Made by a program: the position numbers and the translations under genes
Notes under the pieces: generated by a model
What the model was told of the DNA's origin: nothing
Databases searched by the model: none
What the model saw: only the letters and a program-made list of their open reading frames with translations
NCBI GenBank assembly: GCA_013396915.1
Contig: VWZL01006771.1
Location: 2,001,379-2,065,378, forward strand
Reading direction: 5' to 3'
From: Stercorarius parasiticus
Taxonomy: Eukaryota; Chordata; Aves; Charadriiformes; Stercorariidae
DNA: 64,000 bases
Part shown: piece after piece, positions 36,763 to 49,139 of the stretch
How the letters are laid out: every line of letters starts with the position of its first letter
Numbering within the stretch: position 1 is the stretch's first letter

Positions 36763-37001
36763 CCATAGCATCATAGAATGGTTTGGGTTTGAAGGGACCT
36801 TAAAGATCATCTAGTTCCAACCCCCCTGCCATGGGCAGGGACACCTCCCACTAGACCAGGTTGCTCAAAGCTCCATCCAGCCTGGCCTTGGACACCTCCA
36901 GGAATGGGGCATCCACAGCTTCTCTGGGCAACCTGTTCCAGTGTCTCACCACCCTCACAGTAAAGAATTTCCTCCTAATATCTAATCTAAATCTAATCTA
37001 A
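36763..37001 (-). mobile_element. CR1 LINE fragment (3' end), antisense
   Basis: The 3'-terminal octamer region (CATAGAATG at about 36772-36780) lies at the left end. It is followed by the typical bird CR1 3' UTR and the end of ORF2, read antisense. The element is 5'-truncated after about 240 bp, at a small duplication, CTAATCTAAAT, at about 36982-37000. Its 3' UTR matches the copy at 43238 closely, so both belong to the same subgroup. It has no coding potential. Confidence 0.93.
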
Positions 37002-40000
37002 AGCTTCAGGGAGACTTTAATTAGAGCACATAATTTTGAAAAGAAATTATCAAAGCCCTAAAAGCTTTGTAAACTCATCAAGATCTAAATGATGTTAGAA
37101 ATACAGCAAAATGCAAATGGAAACCAAAAGCAAAACTATTCCATGTGTACTGTGCAATATATACAAATGCGTACATGAAACTGTTTGGATTAAAAATAGG
37201 GGTTGCTTGTTTTACAGCTTTCACCAAAGTGGTAGATTTTACCAGATTTTCATCACGTTGTTTTGTCAAATAGGTGGAATGCTTAAGAAGGATGGTAACC
37301 ACTGCCAAGGTTTGCTTAGCAAAAAATGCTTTGCCTGTTTTAGCAATAAATAATGCTCAGTCTACCACATGTTTTCTAAGCATGGTCGTGACTTCCTTTC
37401 GTCTCGGTTTGGGGAGAGACAAACCAAGAAATACTCATTAGGGTTAATTAATCTGTGTGTAATCTCAGCAGACTGTAAAGCTCCGTAGGAAGTCGGAAGC
37501 AGCCTCACTGGAGAGAGAACACTTGGGCCTTACTCACTGCCAGCATCTTAGCTCATGCATTTTACATGCAATCAGCATTATATAAAAAATACGGTGACTA
37601 AGAAACAAAAAATAACCATTGCAAGAAGGACTGTAAGGCCAAACATTCCCTCAAAAGGAGGCTAGAGTCAGTTCATTAGTTTTTCTCCTTTTACTGTACA
37701 TTTTTTGTGTTTGAGGTTACACCATGGCTCAGTTTCAAGGGGAAAGTTGTCCTGTGAAGCCTCTTCCATAACCTGGTGATTTGGTTAGGCTCCTGCAATC
37801 CACGATGCATGGAGAAAGGCTGACATTTCAGCTCGTTTGGTTGGGCTGTGGCACTGTGAACCCACAAGGTCATTATGAAAAGGTGTCTCCTCCGCACCTC
37901 TTGTGGAGAGAAAGCAGCAGCAGCTTTCATGCATTGCACTGGATTCAGGCACCCTGCTGTGCATTATGATGCTATGAGTAAGACTTGGAGACCTGGTCTT
38001 TGATGGAAAAAATGTAGGCACCTCCCAGCTGGAATCACAGCAGGGTTTTAGCTGTGAGTGAGGCACCTGTTTACCCAGAAGACAATTTCTGCAATTACTG
38101 GCATGTCTGACTGCAGGCCAAATTGCGAGTACCTAGGACATTTGAGGATCTCTGAAACATAGGTTACTAGACCCTTTTGTGGATTTCAGACAAGAACTAC
38201 TGTGGGAAGCCTCTTTTGTTCCCACCTAGAAGTGATTTGTCCTTGTCCGTAGGAGTTAATGTTGTGTTTGGCTGGCTCCCGAATTTCATTATCCTCCTTT
38301 GCTTACCAGGCTCGATACTGTCTTCATTTTTCTTACTCAAGTTTAGTTTTCCGTGATGTCAACAGATTGCAGGGAAGCTGCTCTGCTGATGTCCTTATTC
38401 CAGGACTGAATAAATAAGTGAAACTTGCTAATGTTACATTATTATTATTATTTCTCAAGTTCCCCAAGCTATGGTAACTTCTGACAGCTCACGCAGAGCA
38501 CAAGGCTGTTAGTAGTTATCTTTCAATAAAATAGACTAATGAGAAAATTTCTCATCAGATCTCAACAAGTATGTTTTGTTCCTTATAATGTAATGTTGAC
38601 ATATTTGTGGGCTGCTGTTCTGGGCCTGGATGTCAAAGCATATTAGATTTGTACATTGTATTCACGAATTTGGTTGGTAAAAATAAATTAACACTTACCT
38701 TCTGTGGTTCCAGTTGTTGATTAAGTATTTTCAATTTCATTGATGGAATATTTAGAAACAAACATTTGGGAAAATAGTCCCATAGATCATCTGAGGTAAT
38801 CTCCCTTATCTGAAATCAGCAGGTATCTCGAAATCCAGTGAAATGCAGAAGCATATTTGAAAACACACCAAGTTCATCTGTAGGTTCCTATCCTAACTCT
38901 TCTTTAATTTATTAAATACTGGAAAAGCAATCACTTTAGTCATCTCACTAACTATACAGATTAAAAAAGGATTTAGTCCGAGTTTAAACTGGCAACTATG
39001 AATGTTTCAGCCCTCAGACATAAATTTCATGTCAGAGTTTTCATGTCTTTTCACCATGGGCAGTAACCCTGAAGGGACTGGGCATGCGGTGCTTATCTTA
39101 AGCGTATTGATAATGTACATACAACCCTTCACAAATACAAGGAGGGCATAGCATGTTGTCAGACATGTACATGGTAACCAAATCTGAGATCTACTCTAGC
39201 TGACAGTAATGAACTCTGACGGTGAGGCAGTAGTTATTTCTGTCCTAAATGACAAACTGCCACGTCCTATTATCTAGAAGCTTTAAGGACTGACACACTC
39301 TATTTCATCTAATGAAAACAGTTTAAAATGAAAAGACAAGGTAACATATGCCAGTAGGAATGGATATGGAGCTGTATTTCCCCAGGTAGCCAAGAACTAA
39401 ATACCAGTGGTTTTTCTAACCATGGCAATGTTTGTTGGTTCATTTTATTTCAAGGTGTGCTTAAACTTCAAACAATTACTTGAATTAGGATCCCAGTATC
39501 ACCTCAGCTGGCCACTTTTCCCAGGAGAAGATAGAAAATGGCTGAAGTTATCACAAGTAATTACTCCTAACTGAGCAGACATTTTACCAAAAGAGTGACA
39601 ACCGCCATTTATAGTCAAAAAGAAGAGAGAGTGAAAGGTAACACCTTGTTGCTTCTTTCTCTGTTAGGAATGGGTGGTTTTAAAGTAGTTCAGACTAGCA
39701 ACGTCCCTGTAGACGAACCTCACAGTACAAGGCAGTTAATCTTTCCTAAGGGTAATTCCATTTAATATTTATCTCTGAATCAGCCTTTTGCCTCTTGTCT
39801 AATATTTTGCATTTTCAGTGCTGTAAGGCGATGACTTCATTTTTGCTTTGGATTTATGCAGTGCTTGAGCCATGATTAGGATCCCTACAGCAGTTATCAC
39901 TACCACCACTGCATACCTAGACAATCAAAGTCCCCTCTCCGGGGGCTTCTCTGTCAGACTAATATTTCCAAGTTTCAGCACACATGCAAGGGTTTGGCCC

Positions 40001-40100
40001 AGAGACCTAACTTCAATACAGTGTAGTCATAAACCACAGGAGGACAGCAACTCCTGAAAAGACTATGTGCCTTAGTTCATCTTTAGAGACTCACACATTT
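37002..40100. other. Non-coding DNA
   Basis: No gene recognised. A short (ATT)5 microsatellite lies at 38438-38452. Confidence 0.6.
38438..38452. repeat. (ATT)5 microsatellite
   Basis: Five perfect ATT units. Confidence 0.8.
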
Positions 40101-40727
40101 ATAGAATCATAGAATCATTTAGGTTGGAAAAGACCCCTGGGGTCATCGAGTCCAACCATCAACCCCGCTCTACAAAGTTCTCCCCTACACCACATCCCCT
40201 AACACCACACCTAAATGACTCTTAAACACATTCAGGGATGGTGACTCCACCACCTCCCTGGGCAGCCTATTCCAGTGTCTGACCACTCTTTNNNNNNNNN
40301 NNNNNNNNNNNNNNNNNNNNNNNNNNNNNNNNNNNNNNNNNNNNNNNNNNNNNNNNNNNNNNNNNNNNNNNNNNNNNNNNNNNNNNNNNNNNNNNNNNNN
40401 NNNNNNNNNNNNNNNNNNNNNNNNNNNNNNNNNNNNNNNNNNNNNNNNNNNNNNNNNNNNNNNNNNNNNNNNNNNNNNNNNNNNNNNNNNNNNNNNNNNN
40501 NNNNNNNNNNNNNNNNNNNNNNNNNNNNNNNNNNNNNNNNNNNNNNNNNNNNNNNNNNNNNNNNNNNNNNNNNNNNNNNNNNNNNNNNNNNNNNNTGGCC
40601 TTGTTGAAGCTCATACTGTTAGCGTTGGTCCATCAATCCAATCTATCCAAGTCTCTCTGTAGAGCCTCCCTATCCTCATGCAGATCAACACTCCCGCTTA
40701 ACTTGGTGTCATCTGCAAACTTACTGA
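40101..40727 (-). mobile_element. CR1 LINE fragment, antisense, interrupted by an assembly gap
   Basis: Two CATAGAATC-type octamers (40101-40116) mark the 3' end. They are followed by CR1 3' UTR and the C-terminal ORF2 segment up to 40291, then a run of N. After the gap, 40596-40727 encodes, on the minus strand, part of the reverse transcriptase including the catalytic FADD motif (codons at 40719-40708). Homology stops at about 40727, where the element is 5'-truncated just upstream of the active site. It belongs to a different CR1 subgroup from the 36.7-kb and 43.2-kb copies and is closer to the 50.6-kb copy in its 3' region. It is inactive through truncation. Confidence 0.92.
40292..40595. 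other. Assembly gap, 304 N
   Basis: All bases are undetermined. Both edges lie inside the same CR1 copy, so the missing sequence is most likely CR1 ORF2. Open frames computed across it are meaningless. Confidence 0.99.
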
Positions 40728-43237
40728 TGAGATAATGGAATTTTATCTTCCCAGACATTCTGAAATTCATTAAAATAAAAAATACTTCTTTTGGATTCCT
40801 GGAAGTAATTAATTCATTTATACCTAAAATAAAAGATAAATATTGTAGTAACTGTAACTGTCAAAAAAGATGACATGTTAGAAAGGCCTAGGAAATATAG
40901 GCTGTGTTCCTGAAAGGCAGCTGAGGAGCTGCAGGGAATTAACAATGCTGGGGACATTAAGTTCTTTCACACCGCACTAGCAAGGACCAAGGACCTGGAA
41001 GTGTGGTTTAATGATAGGATTAAAGCTTTACAAAGCTTCACAATTTCCTTTTCAAAATTGCCTAAGTATTCATTTGGGCAAGAGAATATGACTCACACAC
41101 ACACATAGAGGTGAAATAAGTATTGCCACACTTGCCAAAAAGAAAAAAATTTTTTTGCATACATCCTGCAAATGAGTGAAGTGCCAGGCATTAGATGGGA
41201 AGTCTTCAGGCAGATGACCAAAATTAAATGCACACATGTGAGAAGGTATTAAATACTGTTGGTGGCTTTGAGCTGCAGGCAGAAATAAAAAGATCTTTGT
41301 GACACAGCCCATCTTTTATTAGGCATACACAATTCTGTTGCAAAAAAAAATTATTCAGAAGCAAAGAAAAAAAATGCTGTCATACACTGTAGCAAAAGAT
41401 TAATCACACTATTCACAAAAAACATCCGTCTCAGTAATAATTCAATTTAGTTCATCAAATCTTTTAGTAGTATGAATATAAGCCAGCTGAGAACCTAACT
41501 AAATGCAGCAATGCAGCATGGCAAAACACTCAAAATATAGTAAACACCTTGAATAGAAGAAAAGATTCCTCTAGACCTTTTCTTCTGGGTCTCTCTGTAT
41601 CAGAAAGAGCAAAATGGGAGTCCACAAAAGTGTAGGTCCTGCAAATGGGATGAAAAAGATGGTCCAGCAATACTGCATGGCCAAAACACCAGTCCTTGTG
41701 TCAGGATGTAAGTCTTCAAGCTGGGCTGGATTTTTTTTTTTCATATATCTATAATGGAAGGGGTAAATTCTGTCTATCCAGCTTGCAGTTTACAGAAACT
41801 CTTGAAATGTTTTTGAAAAGGAGTCTATTGCTGTAGCTTTGCTTTTTGCAAGCTCCACACGCAACCATACTTAACCATAAGGCTTCCGTCCTGGGGGACT
41901 AAAGTATCTTTCCATCTTCCTATGACCTATGTGCTCCTTGATTCCTTTAAAAAGATAGCGAATTTTCAATTTTGCATTTTTAAGAAAAAAGCTTGTTTCA
42001 TCCTCTAGATACCAGTGGTTTAGTCTCTGTATACAGTATTTCTGTTTCTATCTATAGAGATTCTTAGAACAAATTTGGCAACAATCCTATGGAGACAGTG
42101 TTAAAGCAGTAGCATGCTGAAGTATAATATACATCCTTCACACATGTCACAACATGTGAATTTGCAGCTCTGAGACTGTGCTGGTTTGAGTTTATTTCCA
42201 GTGCCTGGGTTTGTATACACTTTGCCAGAGGGACACAATAATACAGCAGTTCTGCGTCTGAAAATAGCTTTATGAGATTTTTTTATTGGATTTTACATTT
42301 AAAGTAACTAAGGTTCTCTGTTGCATAACTCTGATATTCACGTTTGCTAGCTGAGTATTAAATGAATAATTCAGCACCCTAAAATTGCAATACATGTGCA
42401 CTAATAATAATTTTAAAAAAGTGAAAACAACTGATAACTGCACTGTTTATCTGAAAGGCGAGCCCAAGTCACAACGTTTATATCTGCATCTCAATTTCCC
42501 TGTTTTTCAGGTGATGCAGATGTACTGCTGGCTTTTAACTTACGTCCCATTTAAATAGCCATTTCATTTGTGTGTATATTGCTTGTTTATCTTTAGCAAG
42601 ACAAAATAAACATCTAGGATTCAAGTGACTTTTTCTTTGCAGGGATTCATTAAAGAAGAATAAAGAAGAAGTTTTTATCAGATGCAGTGAGGCTGAGATG
42701 ATGAGCAGGTGTTTCCAATGTACACAGAGCGATTCACTTGCTGTCAGCATGTTTAAAGCTCGCCGTTCCCACCCCGGAGAAGCCAGGCAGTGCTGTGCTC
42801 TTCAGCTTGTAAACTCTGCTTGCTGATGTGATGGGAAACAGGGAATGTTCTGCTTACATATTTAGACTCTCCATCCCAAGAGGTCCTACTAGATCCCAGG
42901 CTCTGGGACAAATCCAGGCTCTTTTTTTCATGCCCCATGTATTCTGGAACAATAATTCAAGACATATGCATTTACCCGCTGAAAGCCCAGAAGAGAGCCA
43001 TTTCCTTCTTGTGCAACACGTGCATCCCTTTCGGTCTTCGCCAGCACAAGTCACCGGGCTCGCTGAGAACCAGGAGGGAATAAATGCAGGATTGGAACAT
43101 GCATGTTATTATTTTTGTTGCTTTCACCGGTTTGTTTATAAGGCTTCTGTCTTCCCAGATTATGCGTAAATACAAGTATAGGCACAATAATTGCTAAAAA
43201 ATGTATAATAGATTGTCTAGAGTCTAATAGACTATGA
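40728..43237. other. Non-coding DNA
   Basis: No gene recognised. A short CA run lies near 41094-41104. A GC-richer patch with several open frames at about 42760-43080 shows no domain. Confidence 0.6.
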
Positions 43238-43600
43238 AATCATAGAATCATAGACCTGTTTGGATTGGAAGGGACCTTAAAGATCATCTAGTTCCAACCC
43301 CGCTGCCATGGGCAGGGACACCTCCCACTAGACCAGGTTGCTCAAAGCCCCATCCAGCCTGGCCTTGAACACCTCCAGGGATGGGGCAGCCACAGCTTCT
43401 CTGGGCAACCTGTTCCAGTGCCTCACCACGCTCACAGTGAAGAATTTCTTCCTAATATCCGATCTAAGTCTCCCTTTTTTCAGTTTTAAACTGTTACCCC
43501 CCGTCCTATCGCTCCACTCCCTGATAAATAGCCCCTCCCCTTCTTTTCTGTAGGCCCCCTTTAGGTACTGGAAGGCTGCTCTAAGGTCTCCCTGTAGCCT
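43238..43600 (-). mobile_element. CR1 LINE fragment (3' UTR and ORF2 C-terminus), antisense
   Basis: It begins with AATCATAGAATCATAG, the CR1 3' octamer repeat. About 90 bp of 3' UTR follow, then the ORF2 C-terminus, which reads without a stop on the minus strand to the truncation at about 43600. Visible CR1 signatures are the motif [18 protein letters not shown] and the ending SLEVFKARLD. The intact frame and low divergence suggest a comparatively young insertion. The open frame continues past the element into unrelated DNA to about 43681, so its start has no meaning. Confidence 0.95.
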
Positions 43601-44846
43601 CACTAGTAGACTGAGAGTCCAAATCAGATGTCCCTCCGTCTCTCTGAACTGCCTGGCAGTGAGCAATGGACTGAAAAACACTCTTCAAAGTGCCATAGTG
43701 GATGCATTTATACGTATAAGGGTAATGAATACCACATGTTTGCTTTTAGGCCCTTTTTCTTCCTTATTTCTTACTTCAGAAGTGTAAACAAACAAACAAA
43801 ATATCCCAATTTTCCCAGTTGTATTCTTCATGGATTATTAACTATTGATAGGAGTGTTGTAGGGCAACACAGGATACAGCAGAGCAGTTGTCAGAGAAGC
43901 CAGCAATGAGAAGCAGACACCAGAGCCTGCAGAGACAGCAGAAAGCAAGGTATTTTGAGACAGTACATAGGTGAGATTTTTAGTGAAGTAAATGATGCAT
44001 GGCAGGGAGCAAAGCAGGAGAGAAGACACTGCACCACTGCCTTATTCTGCCAGGGAAGACAGTTTGAAAAAGACAGCAATTTTCTTCTGAAGAAGCAGTA
44101 TGGATAGGAAAAGTAAAAAATTATTAGAACCACTTTTTTTTCTCATAAACTTTCATGATAATGAGGGCAATCAGGGCAGGATTACTATGTTCTCTGTAAA
44201 ATTGTGCTTTTTGCACTGGCCCAAGCCAGGAATTAAAGAATCATGAAGAAACCAAAGAGAAAAAAGGTTAACGAAACTTCTTCCAACAAAACCAAAAACC
44301 GAAGATATGAGCAAATAAGCCTATTCTACCAAAGATGTGTTTAAACCTACATCAGCTCATGGTCACACAGGACATTGTTTGTATTCTAACTTCAGAAGCA
44401 GAAGCTTCCCAAGCAGCAACTGTTTGAAACACAAACAAAATCTTATGAGTTGACCTGATATATTATTATTAAAAGTATTTTGGCTTTTGCAAAATATTGC
44501 AGTCACGATCACTTGAGTTCACAAACTGTCAGCTCCTTCCAAGGTGTAAGCTTATTACCCCCAGAATATTAACGTTACAGAAAAAGAACATTTCTAAGAT
44601 GTTTTAGCAGAATAGTTACAAAATGGGTTACTGGCAAAGTTGCTGTTCTTCATTTTATGTGAAGGAAGTTTATAGGTGAAAACCTGTCTGGATTCTGTAT
44701 ACAGATTAAATGCGAAAGATTAGCTAGGTGTCTCTTTTAGAGATGGATTGTGTGAACTCTTAAACATTTTTTGTATTCATTTAGAAAAATAGCGCTGATA
44801 TGAGAGTGCTATTAACTATACGGTTCTCCAGAATGGCTTTATGTAC

Positions 44847-44885
<39 letters not shown>

Positions 44886-47800
44886 GGTATTTATAACTAC
44901 TGCAATAAGGCTAAGAATTTTACATTTTCAAACATCCATTAATTCCATCAGCATTCATACATCCCTATGGTGGACTCCATGGTGGAGCGTCTCTGCTAAG
45001 TGACCTCAGGTTTACATAGAAGCAAATGACAGCAAAACATTTTACAGAACAGAGAGGATTTGTCACGCCAGCCATCAAGACAGAACAATGACCATTTCTC
45101 AAAACTACAAGTTTATTGTCCTGTGAGGTGAACATTGGTGGAAATATTTACAACAGTTGTTATCTGTTCTTGTCACTTTTCCTGTCTAAAAATATCTGGT
45201 ACTTCTTGCCTGCACATAGAGGACCAAAACCCTTATGAATTTATTCTGAATGTACAAAGCCCAAAATGTGGGCTTTGGCACAGCGTCAGCGCAAGAAGGA
45301 CACACACGTACCATTGCAAAGGCCTTAATAGTTCAGCCGGGAGCTAACAAGGTTTTCATATCCTCACGCATGAGGAATGCAACTCCCCATGAATTCGGTT
45401 GTGGGTCGGATTTGTCTTTTGAGATTAAAGCCCTCACTAATATGTTGAGAGCACATGAATTCAAAGAGGGTGTCTGACCATGATGAATGCCACTACTGCA
45501 TGCTGAGAACTCCTGCTGCACGTTTCAGTTACATGAATCTTGCAGGCATTTTTCTTGCTATAAACCCTCCCTGACTTTACAAAAATCTGCCACATAGATG
45601 ATCACATTTTAAAAGTTTTCTGAACTTTGAAAGATTTTGCTGTTTTGGAAAAGATTCTTTGGATAACATTCTGGCCCGGCTGACATTAATGGGAGTTTTG
45701 TCATTGATTTTAGCAAGGCCAGAATTTCAAGCGGAATAACTGAAGGGGATATCTGTAAAAGGAGAAAGTATTTAACCAGCTACTGCTTAGAGCTTGCACT
45801 GATCTAGGCTTTGCTCCGGTTAATGCGGCTACAGCTTAAATCTGCAGCCTTCAGAAAATTCAGATATCTACTTGCAAGCACTTGGTTCGTGCAATGCTAC
45901 TTTCTGTTTTCACCAGTAAAACTATATCAACTGTAACTCACTGTGCTTCGTGAATTTTCTGTGGATAATTGTAGTAAGTAAAAAACAAAAAAAAAGTTTG
46001 ACCCATAGATTTTACTTTTTCTGAACTAAGTGGCACTAAGTATTACTCATTTCCCCAAACACAGTTGCAGAGTTTCTTCAGCAGAGGAAGATACAGTTCC
46101 CCGCAAGGAAAACACAACGTTTGAGCGCTGTGTGAAAACTTGAGGACTGTCCTTACCCTTTGGTTCTCCCAAATATACACCCCCACTTGCCCTCTTGAGC
46201 AGCTCTGAGTCCTAGAAAAATCACAAGTCAGTAAAGATGATGGCTTGCTGCATGAAGACTTCATCAGGGAGACAGTGGCTGCGTCCTGACGGTTAGCAAT
46301 GAAAATGCCTTATCAGATTTGCCCATTAAATTCCATGGCAATCTACATAATGGGCACTTGCAGCATGGTCTTTGTGCTTCTGGGGCTTTCGTTGAGTGCT
46401 CTCCATAGCCAAGATTTGTGTTGCAAAGAGATGTTGAATAAAAAGTCAACCATATTTTTATTTTATGAAACAAACCAGTAAGTGCTGCCTTCATACAAGC
46501 AGCCATGACCCCTAGATACAGAGCACATCATTGTGTTCTTAGAGTTGATTTGGCTTCAAGGTTATAATAACACTTCTTTGTATGTAATGTGGATGTCTGT
46601 AGGCATTAAACTGAAGAAATAACTTGCCTGTGTCATAGCAATGCTTGCTCAAAGTTTGGAGTTAGTTGGGTATTTTACCTCAAGGCTGTAAAAATTCTTA
46701 AAAATAGAGCAGTCAGAAATAGTGCAGGTGTTTCATATTCCCAATTACTTTTTGTTGGTTTCCCAAACTCCCCCTGAAACAAACACCCTCCACCAAACCA
46801 TCTTTCAAAAAGAGTGTGGAAATTAAATTAATGTCAGCTACCTACCTCATAACATCACTACCAGGAAACTGGATTGCACATTTTCCGGGAAAATAAGATT
46901 CAGCGCATATCTTTCATTCTTTTTTTTTTTACTCCTTTTCTCCATGGAAAATATTCTCACCTTGGCTGCAAATTTAGATAAAGTTTCAGTCTGTGACAAG
47001 AAAATGATGTGTTTTTCTTTTTTCTTCTTTTTCTATTCTACTCTCTCTTTCTGTTTGGGTTACTTTTAATCCTCCTTGGAAACCTGATATAACCTTAATT
47101 TTCTACATTTTTGCACTTGATTCAAAGATCTGACTGTGATAAATGGCCACAATGAAGCTCCCTGGAAAATCTGGTGGTATTGCTCCGGCTATTGTTGGAG
47201 AGGAGATTACAAGATTATAAATGTTTTCTCCTTACTACCCCAGCTCCAACAAGAGGAAAAAAAGAGAATTATGAAAGAAATGTTGACTCCCTCTGACCAT
47301 CTGATAGCCTCACTTGGTACTTCTATGCATAAGATTTGTTGTGTTATTTAAGTGTCATTATTGCTTTTAAACAATTCTTCATTTGAAAAGGGCTGTATGA
47401 AAAATGCAACTCAGCTAATCAGCATAGCTAACGTAGTGATAGCAATTTCCCACAAAAACCAGGGAGACACAGGTAAAAAACATGAACAGAAATGATCTGA
47501 TTTATTTTGGTGATTAAATACTGACCTTTGGTACGTTGGGAGAATTCAGAACAAGCAGAGCCAACATTTATGGGATAAGAAAAAAATAAATGCAATTAAA
47601 TTATATTCCAGTGCTCACAATTGAAACACTGCACGCTATTCACAGCTCGTGTTAGGATTTCAGACCTCAGCGCGAGAGAGGAGTGATTCAAATGCCAAGC
47701 TCTTTTAAAATTGTGATACGCACTTAAAAAGATGCAACTTTTGATTCAGATTCAGTTCTCGCCAAAAGGTGTGGGCTTTGAACCCATCATTTACAGGCAT

Positions 47801-47949
47801 TTCTAGCATCCTCTTACGTGAATCTTAACAAAATGAATTAGATTCCCAAGACCTTTTTAAAGCATGTGAGAGCTAACAGAGGGTGCCCACAACCACACAG
47901 AAATCTCTGGGGGGTGCTGGGAGCCCACCTCTATCAGAAACCGGGCTTC
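43601..47949. other. Non-coding DNA
   Basis: AT-rich with a (TA)13 microsatellite and several T-rich tracts (for example about 46920-46931). No gene or further mobile element recognised. Confidence 0.6.
44853..44878. repeat. (TA)13 microsatellite
   Basis: Thirteen perfect TA units, long enough to be length-polymorphic between individuals. Confidence 0.92.
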
Positions 47950-48290
47950 TGCCTTGCCTCTGTCTTCCAACACCTTAGAGGAAGTTACAGAGAAGCTGGA
48001 CGTACTCTCTTCTCTAGGATGCATGGTAGCAGGACAAGAGACAACAGGTACAAGTTGTTCCAGGGAAAATTTCACGTGGACTTAAGAAAAAAATTATTCA
48101 TCCTGAGGAGAATTAAACACTGGAATAGGCAGCTCAGAGAAGTGGTGGAATCTCCTTAGCTGGAAATATTCCTTGGGTAGACAGTGCTCTGAAAAACATA
48201 ATCTAAGGCCTGGCTTTTGGCTGGAGATTAGACCAGATGATCTCTAGAAGTCCCTTCCAACCTGGAATTTTCTGTAAGTCTGTCCTGTAG
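47950..48290 (+). mobile_element. Older CR1 LINE fragment, sense strand
   Basis: A diverged ORF2 C-terminus reads on the plus strand; recognisable words are FQHLRGSYREAGRTLFSR and FHVDLRKKLF followed by KHWNRQLREVVESP. It ends near 48160. The 3' UTR follows, including TAGACCAGATGATCTCTAGA and CCCTTCCAACCTGGAA, and ends in a degraded octamer at about 48280. Greater divergence than the other copies indicates an older insertion. It is 5'-truncated and inactive. Confidence 0.88.
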
Positions 48291-49139
48291 CTCACTCACT
48301 TCTGTTATTTTCTAAAATGTGTTGGTAGTGCTTAAGAAACATTAAGTTGTGCAAAGCACTTGCTCACTTAACATATGAAAATATGTGAGAAATAAGATGA
48401 TTAAATTATGTTCATGGGATTCAGACAATAAATATTGCTTGAAAGTCAAACAAAGGTGTTCAGATGGGGTGAAGGTCTAGAGACATTGGTCACTGTCTAT
48501 CCCAGTTAACAGAGGATGCCTGAGCACATACTCCAAGAGGCGCAGAGTGTTCTGCATCTGTGCTAGCAAACTGTCAGTGTCTCCAAAAGAAGCGCCTACA
48601 AGCAAAAGCTTATTTGAGCTGGTCCCTGGCCAATCCTCACTGCCAGCAGCTCCTGCCCAGGGTGAGCCTGAGGGAAGTCCTACCTGGGACAGGTGAAGCT
48701 CCTGCTAGATAATATTCAAACCATTTATCAGACAGATAACAGTGGTCCAGGAATGTTGCTGGGCAAGCTGGGATTTACAGCCCAAAAGTACCAAGGGCAT
48801 AGGAGTAAATAGGCCCTTATTCCACTATACGTGAGCCAGCAATAAAACAGTGCACATATAAGCCACAATTAGCACAAAATGTTTATTCTTACCACTACAA
48901 AAGCACAAGCTCACTTTAAAAACAAACAAACAAAAAACCCCCACCCTTAGCTTGTGGAACAGAGATGGTGAAAGTATTTTATAAATCTGTAGAAGATAAC
49001 ATTCTGGATTATCAATGATTTGATTAGTTAAGGGAAGGGTGGGAAATCAGACAAACAGAATGTCCTTGCTGTCTCAAAGAAGATAAATTGCTTGCAGGAG
49101 TACATTCAGTGTTACGGTGGACCTATGCTACCAGTTTGA
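48291..49139. other. Non-coding DNA
   Basis: No feature recognised other than a short (CAAA)n-like run near 48921-48935. Confidence 0.6.

Noticed and set aside
40267..40614. Open frames of about 110 codons on both strands
   Set aside because: They consist almost entirely of undetermined bases across the assembly gap.
43328..43681. 117-codon open frame on the minus strand as a host gene
   Set aside because: CR1 ORF2 C-terminus plus about 80 bp of unrelated flanking sequence at its 5' end.
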